Below the pieces are notes generated by a model that saw only the letters and a program-made list of their open reading frames with translations, was not told where the DNA came from and ran no database searches. Source: CALREJ01 sp035547395 (GTDB lineage: Bacteria > Patescibacteriota > Gracilibacteria > Peribacterales > Peribacteraceae). Taken from it: a DNA stretch of 64,000 nt. A program made the translations under genes and the position numbers. The stretch is from contig DASZVA010000010.1 in assembly GCA_035547395.1 (NCBI GenBank), forward strand, positions 62,001 to 126,000. Reading direction: 5' to 3'. This document shows positions 16,100 through 31,000 of the stretch, piece after piece; the first letter of the stretch is position 1, and each line of letters begins with the position of its first letter.

Positions 16100-19000
16100 T
16101 TATCGCCCCGTCAGTTCCCGAATCCGATCCCGTTTTCTGATGATAATCATCGTAATCCAGCCGACGTTGCTGCCAGCAAGCAGTGCGATGATGATCCAGG
16201 CATAGATCGGAATACCGCCGACGGGTGCGGCACCGTGGACCGGCTCGGAGACCATCACCTGAATGACGGGCAGCGCGACCTGCAATTCTTTCTGCGTGTC
16301 GAGCGGCAGGACCGACGGCGGTTCCAGGATGAAGTCGCGCTTCTCGACAGTGCCTCCTGAGACGTGGATTTCCAGCTGATGCTTGCCGGTTTCGACGTCG
16401 TGGAAGGTTGCGATACCTCCGCTGTTGGTCACCGCGATCTTCGGCGTCGAGAAGAGGACGACCGGCGTATTCGCGTACGGATGACCGAAGGAGTCAAACA
16501 CGCTCATGGCGAGTGTGGCGACGAGCGTTTGGCCATCCGTATTTTTCTTGATGGTCGTCGTGTACGTCTGCGGAGGCGGCAGTTTGGCGGAAGCAGGCGG
16601 CTGCGTCGGAGCGCCATGCAGACGCAGCGCGAAGAGCGCGATGCCGTCGCGTCCGCTGCGTCTCAGGATGCCCGCACCGTTTTGCATTGCACCGATGCCG
16701 CTTGCGATCTGTCCGGCGCTCCACTGAATGCCGGCGTTCGTCACGTCAGAGACCGATTGCTGTGCGGCATCGAGATTGTCCGCGACCGTCTGACCGAGCT
16801 GCGTCGTCACCGTCGTCGTCTGCATCGCGAGTTCGTTCGCGTTCTGACCGAGGATAGTTGTTGCATCGGCAAGCTGCTGCGCTGCGTCCTGCAATGCATT
16901 CGTCGTCTGGTCCGTCGCGTCTGCGATGCTCTGCGCGATCTGAACAGTCGTTTGCGAGAGAGTTGTTGCAGTCGTGTCCGTGATCGCGCCCGTCGTTTGC
17001 GTGATGGAGTTGATCGCGGTCTGCGTCGTTGCGACTGTCAGAGTTCCCATGTCCGCGATCGATTGGCCCGCCGTGCGCGCGAACTGCGCGGTCGTCTGAC
17101 CGACGGTGCCGAGTTGTTCGATTCTGTTCAGCGCGAGCTCACTCGTATCCTGCATCGTCTGCAACGCGACTTGCGCGGCCGACGTCACCGATTGCGTGAC
17201 AGCCGACACGCCCGATTGCATCGTCGACGCGATTTGCGTCACGGCCGCCTGCGTGCTCTGCGTCGCGCTTTGCAACGCCGTGCCGATCGTCTGGCCGACG
17301 TTTCCGACGGAGCTCGCGATCGACTTGGACGCTGACGTTGCCGCCAACGACGTGAGCGTTGTGAGATCCTGCACCGATTGCGCGATGTTCTGCGAGATGC
17401 CTTTTGTCTGCGTGATACCCGTCTGCACCGATTGAGTGACTGACGATTGGATTTCACCCAGCGCTTGAATGATTGGTGCGACGATCGGCACGGAATACTC
17501 AAGCCCCGCTCCGATGTGGGCGGCAATCTGTTGCTGCAGTTCCTGCTGTATCTGTTCGGATGTTTGTGATGACGACGCGGACGAGGTTTGCGTAGATGTC
17601 GCCGTCGATGATGTTTGCTGCGTCGCAGTGGAACTGGCTGCCGCGGATGACGTCTGCTCTGCGACCGGTTGCGGAGCGGTGACGATCGTCACGACGTAGG
17701 TGCCGTTCGTACCGTAGGTACCGCCGCTGACGAATCCTGCTTCACTCGAGGAACTTGCAGCCGCGCTTGAGGAACTCGCGACCGGCGTCAGCAGGTAGCC
17801 GAAGGACACATTCTTGATTTGTCCGCCGGTGCCGAAGCTGACGAGGCGGCTGTTTGTGCTCGTCGTCGTGTAGCCCGTCGGCGCTTCCGCCGCGATCACG
17901 AAGCTGCCGGATGACGTCGGGAGATTGCTGAATATGTATGTACCCGAAGCATTCGATTTCGTCGTGAGGGAGATCGTTCCGCCCGTGCCGGTGGTTCCGC
18001 TGAGTTCCACGATCGTGCCGGAGAAGATCTGCGTTTCGGTCACAGCCTTTAGTCCATTGCTGTCACTATCGACGAAGACCGAACCTGTGAGGGTGCTCGG
18101 CGAAACGTAACCGAAGTTCGCGCGGATCACGGCGCCCGTCCCAAGCACGTTGCTGCCGGTGCTGTTGAATGTGGTGCGCAGGTACGTGCCGCTGAGCGTG
18201 GACGGATCGATGCTGATGGCGTAGCCATTGCTTCCACTGATCACCGTGCCGCTGAAGGCGTACTGGCCGAGGCTGTTTGTCGTCGTCGTGAGATTGAGCA
18301 GCGCTCCCGTCAGTGTGGAACCGCTGAGGGTGACGGTGACATTATTGAATCCGGTCGATTCATCGCCCGTGCGCACCCCGTTGCCGTTGTCGTCATACCA
18401 GACGTAGCCGACGATCGAGCCGGTGGCTGACGCGCTGTTTGCAAAGTTCCAGTTCACGTTATTGCCGCTGTCGGTACAGTGATCGCTGTTCTTGTGACAA
18501 ACGAGCGTGGCACCACCCGTTGCATCGCTGTCCTTCACATCCAAGTAACTCAAGCTCTGCGTGCCGCTGTCACCATCGAGCAGAATGTGTGCGCCGGTTC
18601 CGCTTGTAGTGGAACGAATCGAAAGGAGATTCGATGCAGCGCCGTTTATCGCGAGCGCACCCGAGAAGCTCTGGCGACTCGTCGGATCGAAGAAGAGTTT
18701 GGCCGCACTGCTGACTGCTTTCGTGAAGTTGTAGAAGAGCGTCGATCCACTGATCGTCTGATTGGTTCCATCAAGAATGAAGTTATTGTTTCTCTGTGTG
18801 ATCGATCCTGCATCAAGCAAGTTGCCTGCGAGGTTGATCTGACGATTCGAACTCGTCGGGTCGAGGGTGCTGTCTGCGATCTGTAGATTCCCATTCACAT
18901 CCAGGTTCGCGCCGAGTGTGACCACACCAGAGCCGCTGTTCTGATAGCCATCCGCGAGGTGTGCGACTTCGGATGCGGAGAGCGCGCGATTGTAGATGCG

Positions 19001-22000
19001 GACGTCGTCGATGTTTCCTCTGAACCAATACGATGAAGCTGAGTTGAGATTTCCAAGAGTCGTAAGGCCGCTTGTGAAATTTGAATTAGAATAACTTGTG
19101 GTCCCTTGTGATACTCCGTTTACATAAAATCTCTGAGTAGTGCCGTTATAAGTAGACATAACGTGATACCAAACTCCGTTTGTTGTGCTAGGGCCGGCCA
19201 CTTCTCCGTTTGAACTTCCCCAGCCTGCATACACAATCGGTGAGTTAGGCTTTCGTATGAATCCGAAACCGGATGTTGCAGAATCGAATCCATTCCATAA
19301 TGGAATTTCATATGTGCTCGATTGACGCTCAAACTTGATCCATCCTCCAAAAGTGAAAGCAGCTGTGCCATTGATTGCTCGTACATTTGTTGCAACATAA
19401 TCATCCACTCCATCGAAGTGCAGCGACTTCGGATCATAGAACCGCGTACTTGGTACCGATGTGCTCCACGTCGGTCCGTTCGTCAGCGTTCCATTGTTTC
19501 CATTGCCCGAGGAATCCCTCGCGATCGAGCTGCCGGTGCCGTCATCCATCTTCCAGTAGCCAACGAGTCCATTGTTAATTGTTACATTGTTAAATGGTTG
19601 GGACTCGGTGAGTGTGGATGCTCCCACGTTACGCATGATCACCGTTCCCGTTCCAGAGTTGAACGTTCCACCCGTGTGCAGCCAGCTGCCCGAGAGGGTA
19701 ATCGTCTGGCCTCCGTTCACATTCAAGGTTCCTCCGCTGATCGTCAGCGCGCCGCTCAAGGTCATCTGACTGTTCGGCGGGTTAAAGACCGTGGAGCCAG
19801 TGGAACCAATGATCACATTCTGATACGGAATGTTCTTCATCTGCACGGCACTGCTCCCTGCGGAGTCGTACCAGACGGTGGAGTTGAGTTGCGACAGGAA
19901 GTTTGTGTAACTCAACGTTTCATCACCATGCAACCGCAGTGTGGTACCGGTGCCGATGATGAGGCTCTTATTCACCGTCAGGTTGTTGCCGTTCAGGTCC
20001 AGGGTTCCACCCGTCAGCACCAGGTTCTGTCCGGTCGTGTTCATGACGAGTGCGCCCGAGAGCGTGACGGTATTTGCGGATTTGGCAATGACGACCTGCG
20101 GCGAGAAGGTGCCGCTTCTGAGAGCGATCGTTTGCGCGCTTCCGCCTGTCAGTTTGAGAGTGACGTTACTGTTTCCGAAAGTTTCGTTGTAGCCTGTCAG
20201 TTGAGATTCCGCAAAGTTTCCGCTGAGAGCAATGGTAATCGGATTGCTTGCGGACCAGATGTGAGTGAAACCGGAACAGGCCGTATTGCTCTGTATCGTG
20301 AGATTATGAGACACGGTGAAGCTGTCCAAGAATGTCGTGGTCGATGTGCCTCCGACACATGATGCGAAGCCCAAGAGAGTCAGATCATAGAATGCAGCGC
20401 CTCCGCTTGTGATGCTCGTGCTCGTAATGTGGGAGAATGTGAGCGTTCCGCTGCGTGCCGTGAATGTGCCCGCGTTCGTGAACGCATGAGCAACGACGAT
20501 GTTATGGCTGGTGACGCCGCCGTCATTCGAGACATCGAGAGTCTTTCCGCTGCTGATCGTAAAATCATAGAAGGTACTGTCGCCGGAAAGCTGCGCACTC
20601 TGGTTGATCGTCGTCGTGCCAGTTGAGGTTGATCCGCCCCTTGAGAGCGTCGCCGTTCCCGTGCCGTTGACATTGAGGTTGGCATTGAACGCACCGCTCG
20701 CGACGGTGAACGACGGACCGGCACCCGTCATTTGCAATGTGACGTTCGCATTTCCGAAAGTCTCGTTAAAGCCGGTTATCTGCGATTCCGTGAAGTCGCC
20801 CTGGAGCGTAATCGTGATCGGACTGGTTGCGGACCAAACATGAGTATAACCCGAACAGCCTGTTGTGCTTTGTACGGTTAGTGTGTGCGACACGGTGAAA
20901 CTGTCTGCAAACGTTGTAGTCTTGTTGCTGTCGCCGCATGTTCCATGACCCGTAAGAGTCAGATTGTAGAGAATGGCTCCTCCTGTAGTGAATGTTGTCG
21001 CGTTGCTTTCGGCTAATGTGAGCGTACCGCTATTGTGCGTGAAGGTGCCGCCCGTTCGGATGAAGTCATTTGCGAATGTTCCCGTACCGCTCGTCGCCAC
21101 GAACGTACCGGCATCCTGATTGAATGTTCCATTATCCGTAATCGCACTTCCTCCATTTGATCCTGTAAATGTTCCACCACTCATGGTGAATGCAGAGTTA
21201 ATCGTCAGTGCATTGTTTCCCTGAATCATGTTTCCATTTTCGTGCAGGTAGCTCGTCGTGAGTGTGCCGCCGAGGTTCAATGTTGAGCCGGTCCAGACAT
21301 TCACTGTCTTTCCTGTCGTCACGGTGAGATTGTTGCTGCTCATCGAGTAGAGAGATGTGATGTCGCTGTAGCCCGTTGCTTTTGCAATTGTCAGCATCGC
21401 ACTCGTTACCGGTGCACCGACGCTCACATGCGTGCCCGTTCCACTGCGCACAATTAATTGGTTCTTGATGAGCGTCATGCCCGTCATGCTTCCTCCCGAA
21501 CCCGTCGAGACCGTCACTGCCTTGTTCGTACTTCCGGAGATGTACAAGGCAACGACCGTCCCGCCGGTGAGGTTACTGATGCCGCCGATCGTAAATTGTC
21601 CGCCGTTATCCACGGTTCCCGTTCCCGAGACCGCAGCTCCGTTCAGGCTGACCGCGACTTTCACGCCCGTGAGCGGTGTGGTTCCACCGGTATTGCTGTA
21701 GACCGTTCCGGTGATGTTGTAGGTCCTGCTGAAGCTCCAGTTCGTGTTGTTGCCGCTGTCTGCACATCCGCCGTCACCCGTGTGACACGTGAGCGTCGCG
21801 CCTCCCGTGGCGTCGGAATCTTTCACATCGAGGTAGCGCAGGTTCTGCGTGCCGCTGTCACCGTCGAGCAGAATGTGCGCACCGGTTCCCGTTGCAGTCG
21901 ACCGGATCTTGAGCAGTCCGCCCTGCACGCCCATCAGGTTCAGACTTCCGGATGCAGACTGGCGACCGGTGTAATCAAAGAAGAGAGACGCGGCATTGGT

Positions 22001-25000
22001 CGCGAGCTTCGTCAGGTTCCAGAAGATTGTTGATCCGCTGAGCGTCTGATTCGCTGTCGTGCTGAGTGTCACCGTATCACTGTGCGGCGTGAAGTTTCCG
22101 ACGTTGCTCCAGTTGCCCTTCGCAGTTACTCCGTAGTTGCTTGCCGATGCATCGAGATTTCCCGAGACGATGTTCAGGTTGCCGTTCACTGTCAGCGCCG
22201 CACCGAGGACGTAATTTCCGCTGCCTGTGTTCTGATAGCCGCTGGCTAGATGTGAGACTTCCGATGCAGAGAGCGCGCGGTTGTAGATGCGGACGTCATC
22301 GAGTGAGCCGATCATGTAGCTGGTACGTGAAATGCCGATAGCCGGCGGTTCTGCACCGATGTCCATTTCGCCAGTCGGTATGCCCTGCGTACCACTGATC
22401 GTTGCTGTTCCTTGTGACACGCCATTGATGTAGAGCGTCATCGTCGTGCCGTTGATCGTCATGACTGCATGACGCCAGACGTTATCGTTTGCTGTCGAAC
22501 TGGAAACTCTATAGACCGTTCCATTGTAATATTGGGCTTGTATAACTCCGGAAATGTACGCCAATCCCCACAGATATCGTGTTCCTATTTGCGTGTCTTT
22601 TCTGATAATACCGATATCGGAACCCGCGGTCGTGCTCTTTACCCACGTTGCAACCGTGAGATGATTACTGAGTTGAAGGGCACTTGAGTCAGGCACTGAC
22701 ACATAATCATCCACACCATCGAAATGCAGCGACTTCGGATCATAGAATCGCGTGTTCGGGACACTGGTGCTCCACGTCGGTCCGTTCGTCAGCGTTCCAT
22801 TGTTTCCATTGCCGGAAGAATCACGTGCAATGCTTGAACCCGTTCCATCATCCAACTTCCAGTAACCTACTAATCCATTGTTAAGCGTCAAATTGTTAAA
22901 TGTTAGTGCACCACTCATGGTGTAATTGTTTCCTGTCCCCTTCAGCGTCACGGTGTTTGAGTGCGTCGTGAGGGTGCCGTAGTTGGTGTAGTTTCCTCCG
23001 ACAGTAATGTTGTAATTCGATGCGGATGCATCGAGATTTCCATTTTCGATGTCGAGACTGCCGCTCATCGCGAGCGCCGCACCCATGGTGTAGGTGCCGC
23101 TGCCGATCAGCTGATTGCCGTTTGCAAGCGCAGAGACTTCCGCAGCCGTGAGCGCGCGGTTGTAGATGCGGACATCGTCGAGGAGACCACCAAAATAATT
23201 ATAGCCTTTTGCAATATAAAGAGATGAGCTGGCAAATGAGAAGGATGCGGATGTCTGATACACGCCACCAATGTACAGTTTGCCAGTAGTACCATTGGAA
23301 GTTAATGTGTAAAGATGCCATGCGCCATCCGATGGTTGTGAATAGCTTCCAGCAAGGCCGGGGCCTGCTTTGATGAATATAGTTGATCCGATGTATCCAA
23401 ATTCTAGTGCGTTATTTGAGACGGCATCATTTACCCATGATGGATAATTACTAACCGGTCCTCCCTTAGCCCAAAAACTTATTGTTCCTGATCCAGAGAG
23501 TCCAACAGGAACACTCACATAATTACTCGTTCCGTTGAAACTCAAACTGTAGGGGTCATGGAACCTCGTCGTAGGCACATCCGTACTCCACGTCGGCCCG
23601 TTCACCAATGTTCCATTATTCCCATTGCCCGAACTATCCACGGCCGTGGCTCCCGTCCCATCGTCGAATTTCCAATATCCGACAAGTCCTCTTCCTGCAC
23701 CGAAGGTGAGGTTGTTGAAGCTGCTGGTTTCATTGATGGATGTGTTTCCCTGTCCGATCATCATCACCGTTCCGGTTCCCGCATTGAAGGAACCGCCGCT
23801 GTGGATCCAGCTTCCGCTTAAGGTAATGGTATTGGCATTCGTCACCGCAAGCGTGCCGCCCGTGAGCGTCAGGTTGCCGAAGACGTTGAGGTTCGTTGCA
23901 GAAGAGGGGAGCTGGAACGTCGTGTTTGCTCCATTAATTCCCAATTTGTTGTAGACGGTATTGATGATCTTCGCAGTCGCATGATTGCTCTGACCGACGT
24001 AATTCACCGTACTTACTTCATCCGTCGTAAACGTACCCGCGATGCTAGAGCCCGTTCCACCGAGGATGAGCGTTCCGCTGTTCGTGAACGCAGTTCCGCT
24101 CTTCACAGTCAAGACTGTTCCGGTTCCGAGAATATTCAACGTCACGCCGGTGTTGATGAGCACGACGCCGCTGTTTTGCACCGTCATGCTTCCCACTGTC
24201 GCGCCACTCATGATCACTGTTCTCAGCGGTATTGCACTCACGCTGTTGTTATCGACGATGACATCACCGTATGTCTGGTTGGCTGCTTTTTTGTAGATGG
24301 TGCCGGCTGCGCTGTTGACGTTTGCTGTGGCTCCATATGCTTGGTAGGTGGTATTGCCGAAACTTATTCCGGACGTGAGGACAATCGCGATGCGGCCGCC
24401 TCCTCCGCCGTGGTAACCGCTTCCGCCATTGGCCTTCACTGCTCCGTTTCCGGAGACGGTCGCTGCGGTGATATTCACCGTTCCGCCCGCGCCCGCATGG
24501 ACGCCGCTTCCGCCTTCGCCGTTTGCCGTGATGGATCCGTTGATGGTGACGGCATTACTTGCATTGATGATTACGGCGCCGCCGCCAATGGAATCATAAC
24601 CAGCGGAACCCATGTTCAGCGGATTCACCAGCGATCCGTACGAGCTGGTCGGGTTTGCTCCGCCGGATCCGCCGTATGTGCCGCCGCCGTAATACGGAGC
24701 GATGCCGCCGCCGGGTCCGGAGTTCACGGCGCTGTCTCTGAATCCGAGATTGTTTGCCGAGAGCAGACCGCCCGTTTGTACAGTGACGTTCGTTGCGTTC
24801 AATGTGGCGGCGCCTCCCTGGTTGCTGTGCATCGACGGATTGCCGTCCATTTCCAGCGTGCCACCGCTCTGGATGATGACATCGCCGAACGTATAGTTGT
24901 TCGTCCCATCAGAACCGAGACGCAGGCTGCGCAGATGTCCCGTACCGCCGATTGTGAGAGACGTGCGATCGGCGCTGTTCAGGTAAATGGTTCCGGCAAA

Positions 25001-28000
25001 GCCGTTACTTCCACCCTTTGCCTGCAACGTTCCCTTGAATGCATCTGTCGTGACGTTTGCAAGACTGATGCGCCCGCCTCCTCCGTTGTATGTACCGCCG
25101 TCGCCGCCATTTGCCGTGATGGACCCAGAGCCATTCAGCGTGGTTGCCGTGATGTTGATGCTACCGCCCGCGCCATTGTTGTTGCCGCTCGCTCCTTTGC
25201 CGTTCGCCGTCAGAACGCCGTTGACGGTCAGTGTTCCGCCGACGTGCACTTGGATCGATCCGCCACCCGGCTGATGCCAACCGCCGCTTCCAAGCTCTGT
25301 CGGATTCGTCATGGATCCATACGTCGAGAGTGTGTTGACGGCGCCCATGCCGCCGTGCGTTCCGGCGCCATAGCTCGGTGCTTTTCCTGCGCCTGGTCCT
25401 TGTGCGGCTGCGAATCCCTGGCCGACTGCCGTGATCGTCGCCCCCGTCGCCACCGTCAGGCTTCCATCCACAATAATATTCTGCCCCGATCCGTTTCCGG
25501 TAAGCGACGAGTACGCAACCGTCACCGTCGCACCGCTGTTTACGGTCATATTGCCGACGACGTGCAGATTATTCTGCGCACCGGCGGTCCAGGTGAGTCC
25601 CGTGGTGTTTGATCCGGAATCCGTGAGATCGCCATTCACCGTGAGCGCGTGGCTGAGCGTGATGCTTCCGGTATAGCTCTTTGCGATCGTGATGCTGTTG
25701 ACTGTGCCTGCGAAGCTGGCATCAACTGTCGCATTTTTCTTGCCGGTCGAGTCGAAGACTACGTTATCCGTCGACGTCGGCACCACGCCTGTGCTCCAGT
25801 TTCCTGCCGTGCTCCAATTATTGTCGGATCCTCCACCCGTCCATGTCACCGTCGGCGCGGCGAAGCTCCAATTAGTGTTATTTCCGCTGTCCGTACAGTT
25901 GCTCGTACAGCTGAGCGTTGCACCACTTTCTGCATTGCTATCCTGCACATCCAAGTAACTCAAGCTTTGTGTGCCCGCACTACCATCCAAGAGAATATGT
26001 GCCCCTGTTCCGCTGTGCGTCGAGCGGATACTGAGCAGATTCGAAGACGCTCCATTCAGCGTCAATGCTCCACTTGCACTCTGACGTCCGGTGTAATCGA
26101 AGAAGAGGGAAGCGGCCGTCGTCACGTTCTTTGTCAGATTGTAGAAGACCGTGTCACCGCTCATCGTCTGATTTCCTCCATCAAGCGTCACTGTTCCGTT
26201 CTGTGCATCGAACTCACCGACGTTCAGCAGGTTTCCGCTCATCGTGATATTCTTGTTTGAACCCGCATCGATTCCACCCGACACGATGTTGAGGTTGCCG
26301 CTCAGGCTCAGGTTCGATCCAAGTACGTACACGCCCGACCCCGTATTCTGATAACCGTTTGCGAGGTGTGCAATTTCGGATGCGGAGAGCGCGCGATTGT
26401 AGATGCGGATGTCGTCCATGTTTCCCTTCCAGGAGGTGTCGAATCCATCGGTGCCGATGTCGTTGATTTGCGTGGAGCTGTTGCCCGTCGTACTCGAGAT
26501 GCCCGAACCCTGTTTGACGCCGTCGACGTAGAGTTGGTAATCGGAGGTCGTATGGGAATTGCCTCCGGCGGCTCCAACGATCGTCCAGTGATGCCAGGTA
26601 TTGGCCGTGGAAAGTGACGGCACGCCGCTGAATTTGACGGCGTTCGTTCCGTCATGCGGGGTCACGTAGAAGTCGGTTCCGTTGCGGAAGACCAGGAAGT
26701 GCTTTGATCCGGTGGCCCACGCGAACAAGCCTTCATAGGTGCCGGGGCTTGTGCCGACCGAATCCCACCACGACAGGGAGAAGGCGCTGCTCGGCGGAAT
26801 CAGACGGGCGGAACTGCCGATATCCACGTAGTCATTCGTCCCGTCGAAGTGCAGGCTCTTCGGATCATAGAATCTCGTTGATGGCGCATCCATACTCCAC
26901 GTCGGTTCGTTCGTGAGCGTTCCATTGTTTCCGTTGCCCGAGCTGTCGCGTGCAATCGTGCTGCCCGTGCCGTCATCCAGCTTCCAGTAGCCGATGAGTC
27001 CGTTATTGATCGTCAGGTTCTTGAGCGTGTTATTCCCCACGCTCAGTGTCTCACTCGTCGTATTCGCTCCGAGCGTCACGCCCGTCGAGGTTGTGAATGT
27101 ACCAAGCTCCGTCACCAAAGATCCGGTGACCGTGAGTCCGTAGGAACTCATCGTCATCGTCCCCCTGTCGTACAGGTCCGTTGTCTTCACGAGGCCGCCC
27201 GGCGTGAACGTATCGCCGATCCACACCCACAGCTGCTTGCCTGCCGCCACCTGCAGCGTGTTGCTGCCATCGACGTTGTAGATGCTGCGAATATCCGCGT
27301 ATCCATTGTTCTGTCCAATCTTCAAGTAGCCGTTCGTCATCGCGACACTTCCGGAATCACTGCGGACGATCAGGTTGTTTTCAAACAGGTTCATGCCTGT
27401 CATCGTTCCGCCGCTTCCCAGCGTCACCGTCACACCCTTGGCACTGTTACCGCTGATGTAGAGCGTAACGACCGTGCCGCCCGTCATCGTGAGGTTGGAG
27501 ATCGTGTACTGACCGCCCGCGTCTGTCGTGCCCGTTCCGCTCACAGCGCCCCCGTTCAGACTCACGGCGACCTTGATGTTGCTGCCGGCGGTGGTTGCGC
27601 CGGTATCCGTGTAGACGAACCCTGTAATGTTCTTCGGCGGGATGAAGAACCAATTCGTATTGTTGCCGCTGTCCACGCAACCTTCGCTGGCGGAGTAACA
27701 GTAGAGCGCCTGTCCGTTGCTTGCGTCCATGTCCTTCACGTCCAGTTCGCTGATGTCCGAGTCCAGCTGCGTTGCGCTTGCGTTCAGATAGAAGTTGGCG
27801 GCACTGCCGCTCATTGTCGAGCGCAGCGAGAGCAGGTTGCCGACCGTGCCGTGGAGCACCAGGCTGCCGGAGACGCTCTTGGCGCCATCCGTGGAAACGC
27901 TCAGCGTCGCGGGGGACGTGACGGTTTTCCGGAGGTCATAGAAGGCGAGCGCACCCGAGAGCGTCTGGTTGCCGCCGCCGAGGATCACTGCGCCGTTGCG

Positions 28001-31000
28001 CGCATTGAAGTCCGCTGCGGGCCCCTTGTTGATGAGTGAACCCGTGAGCGTCAGATCGTAATTGGATCCCGAGACATCCAGGCTGGAGCCCGAGTCGATC
28101 GTCAGGTCGCCGTTTACGGTCAGCGCGGACCCGAGCAGATAGGTGCGGTTCGGACCCGCTGAGCCGCCGTTGCCGTATCCCTGCGACAACTGCGTGATTT
28201 CCGCGTCGGTCAGGCTCCGGCCGTAGAGACGCATGTCGTCGATGTTTCCGTCGAAGATGGTGGAGCTGAAGTAGGCGGAGTTTGTTTTTCCGAACGTGAG
28301 CGGGTTGGATGAGGAGTTTGGAATGCTGATGGAAGCGGCGGTCTTGGTGCCGTCGAGGTACAGACCGTTGCCGGTGACGGCCACCTGGTGCCAGCTGCCG
28401 GTCGTCACCGCAGACGAGCTGCTGAAGATGCTGCTGGCGCCGTTGTAGTCAAAGACAAGCTTGCCTCCTTCCGCGCCGTCGCGGACCAGGAACTGATAGC
28501 CGTAGGAGCTGTCCGCTTTCGCTGCGATGATGCTGTGCGAGGTGTTGGTGTTGAGCTTGATCCAGGCCGAGATGGTGAAGTTGCTGCCCGTGACGTTGTA
28601 GGCGGTTGCGGTGCCCGCGTCCGCGTACTTGCTGCTGCCGAGTGCCAGGCTGTACGGATCGCTGAAGTGGAGGGAAGGCGTATCGCTGCTCCAGGTGGGG
28701 CTGCCGTAGAGTGTTGCCGTGTGGCTGTTGCCGCTGCTGTCAGCCGCCGACGTGCCGGCGCCGTCATCGAACTTCCAGTAGCCGATGAGACTTGCCGCGC
28801 TGATGCCCGCTGCATCGCCGATCGTCACACCCTTCACCGTATTGCCGCCCAGCACCAGCGTCTGGCTACCGCCGCCGTCGAGCGTGATGCCGGTGCCCGT
28901 CGTGAACGTTCCGCTGTTTGCCACGAGGGAGCCCGAGACCGTGAGCACGTTGCTGCTCATACTCATGGTGCCGAGCACTTTCAGGGTGTTCGCATTGGTC
29001 GCGGCGCCCGGGTTGTACGTATCGCCGGTCCGGACAAAGAGCTGCATGCCCTGGCTCATGGTCAGCACATTGGAAGAGTCCACGCTGTAGACATCCGTGA
29101 TATCACGGTAACCGCTGTTCTGACCGATCTTCAGATCGCTGTTCGTGATGGCAACGGATCCGCTGTCGCTGCGCACGATCAGGTTGTGTTCGTACAGATC
29201 CACACCTGTCATCGTGCCGCCGGAGCCGAGCGTCACGGTTGCGCCCTTGGCGCTGTTGCCGCTGATGTAGAGCGTGATGACGGTGCCGCCCGTCATCGTC
29301 ACATCGGAGATCGTGTACTGGCCGCCGCTGTCCGTCGTGCCCGTGCCGCTCACCGCACCGCCGTTCAGGCTGACTGCCACTTTCACGTTCGATCCGATCA
29401 CGGTTGTGCCGGTATCCGTGTAGACGGTTCCGGTAATTTTTTTGACGGGTGCGAAGTACCAGTTGGTGTTGTCGCCGCTGTCGATACAGCCCGATATGCA
29501 ATTGATGACGGAGGCATCGAGGTTATCGTTATCCTCCACGTCGACGTTGCTGATGCTGCGCGATCCCTGCGGATCGATCTTTGCCTGAGTACCGCTTTGC
29601 GTGGAGCGCAGGGAGAGGTGGTTTCCAGTTGTGCCGTTCAGTGTCAGTGTGTGTGTGACCGTCTGGGTCGCGGTGGCGGCGAGCGTCAGCGTCTGCGCCG
29701 CGCTCACGCTCTTTGTCAGATTGTAGAAGGTCGTTGAACCGCTCATGGTCTGATCGCCGCCGCTGAGGACGACCGTTCCCGTTCCGGCGGAGAACGACGC
29801 ATTGGCAGCCGATGTCTTGAGCCAGGCGCCGCTCAGATTGAGCGTGCCGCCGTTCGTGGTTGCGAGCGTGCCGCCCGAGAGTGTCAGGTTGCCCTTCACG
29901 GTGATGCTTGATCCCGTGAGGTTGAACACGGCGCTGCCTGTCGATCCAATGACGAGATTGCTGTACGTGAAGTTCTTCAGTATTTCGGTCTGCGCGGATT
30001 CGTTGTACAAGACTGTGCTGCCGGTGTTCAGCGTCGGGGTCGTCACGGTTTCGCTGCCGTGGAGTCGCAGCGTGGCGCCGCTCTGTGCTTTGAATCCGGA
30101 GGTGGACGTTGTCAGGTTATTGCCGTTCAGACTGAGCACGCCGCCGCTGAGCGTGAGTTTTGTCGATGACATCGACAGGGCGGATGCGAGCACGGCTTGT
30201 CCAGCGGATTTGTGCACGTACCAGAACGGCGAGCTGAGCGTGCCGGCGCTGCTCGTGATCGTCTGTGTCCCGGTCCCGTCGAACACGGTGTTTGCGTACA
30301 GCCGCGATCCGGCATTGGACAGTGTAAAGTCGCCCGCCAGGTTGATCGTGAAGTTGCTGCTTGCGGTTGCGCTCCCCAAGTACTGGGCGTAGGAGGAACT
30401 GCCGTTGAAGACCAGATTACCGCCGACCGTGAGAGTGGGCGTGTTGGTGGCGACGATCGTGGCTCCATAGAAATTCGTCTGGTTTTGGATCGTGAGATCA
30501 TTCGCGACCGTGAAGGCGTCTGCGAGCGTGAGCGTTGTCATGCTGCAGCACGACGTACCCACGTTGTAGAAGAGCACGTCGTGGAACGCGGCATTGCCCG
30601 TCGTCACGGTGTAGGAACTCGCGTTGTAAAATTCCATCGTGCCGTCGTTGTGGTTGAAAGTGCCGCCGGTCCGGTTGAAGGTGCTCTTCGTCGTGAAGAC
30701 GCCCGTCGGCGCGGTGAATGTTCCCGCCGACTGCGTGAACGTACCGTTATCCGTCAGAGTCTGTCCGTAGCTGTTCCACGTACCGCCGGACTGATTGATA
30801 GAGCTGACGGTCATGCCGCTGCCGCCCGTGAACGTTCCGCTTGAGAGGGTCACGGCCCCGAAGCTTGGGGAGGCGCTGCCGCTTGCCGTAAAGATATCAC
30901 TTGCACTGTCGAGTGTGAGTGCCGCGGAGGTGGAGAGGGCTCCGCTTCCGATCACGGTTCCGCTCGTCTTACCGATGGTCCACGAGCCGCCGCTGACGTA

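Noticed and set aside
16100..16330. LPXTG sorting signal at the end of the giant protein
   Set aside because: The end is a hydrophobic helix with a KRDR tail; the nearest motif is VLPLDTQKE, which lies too early and does not match.
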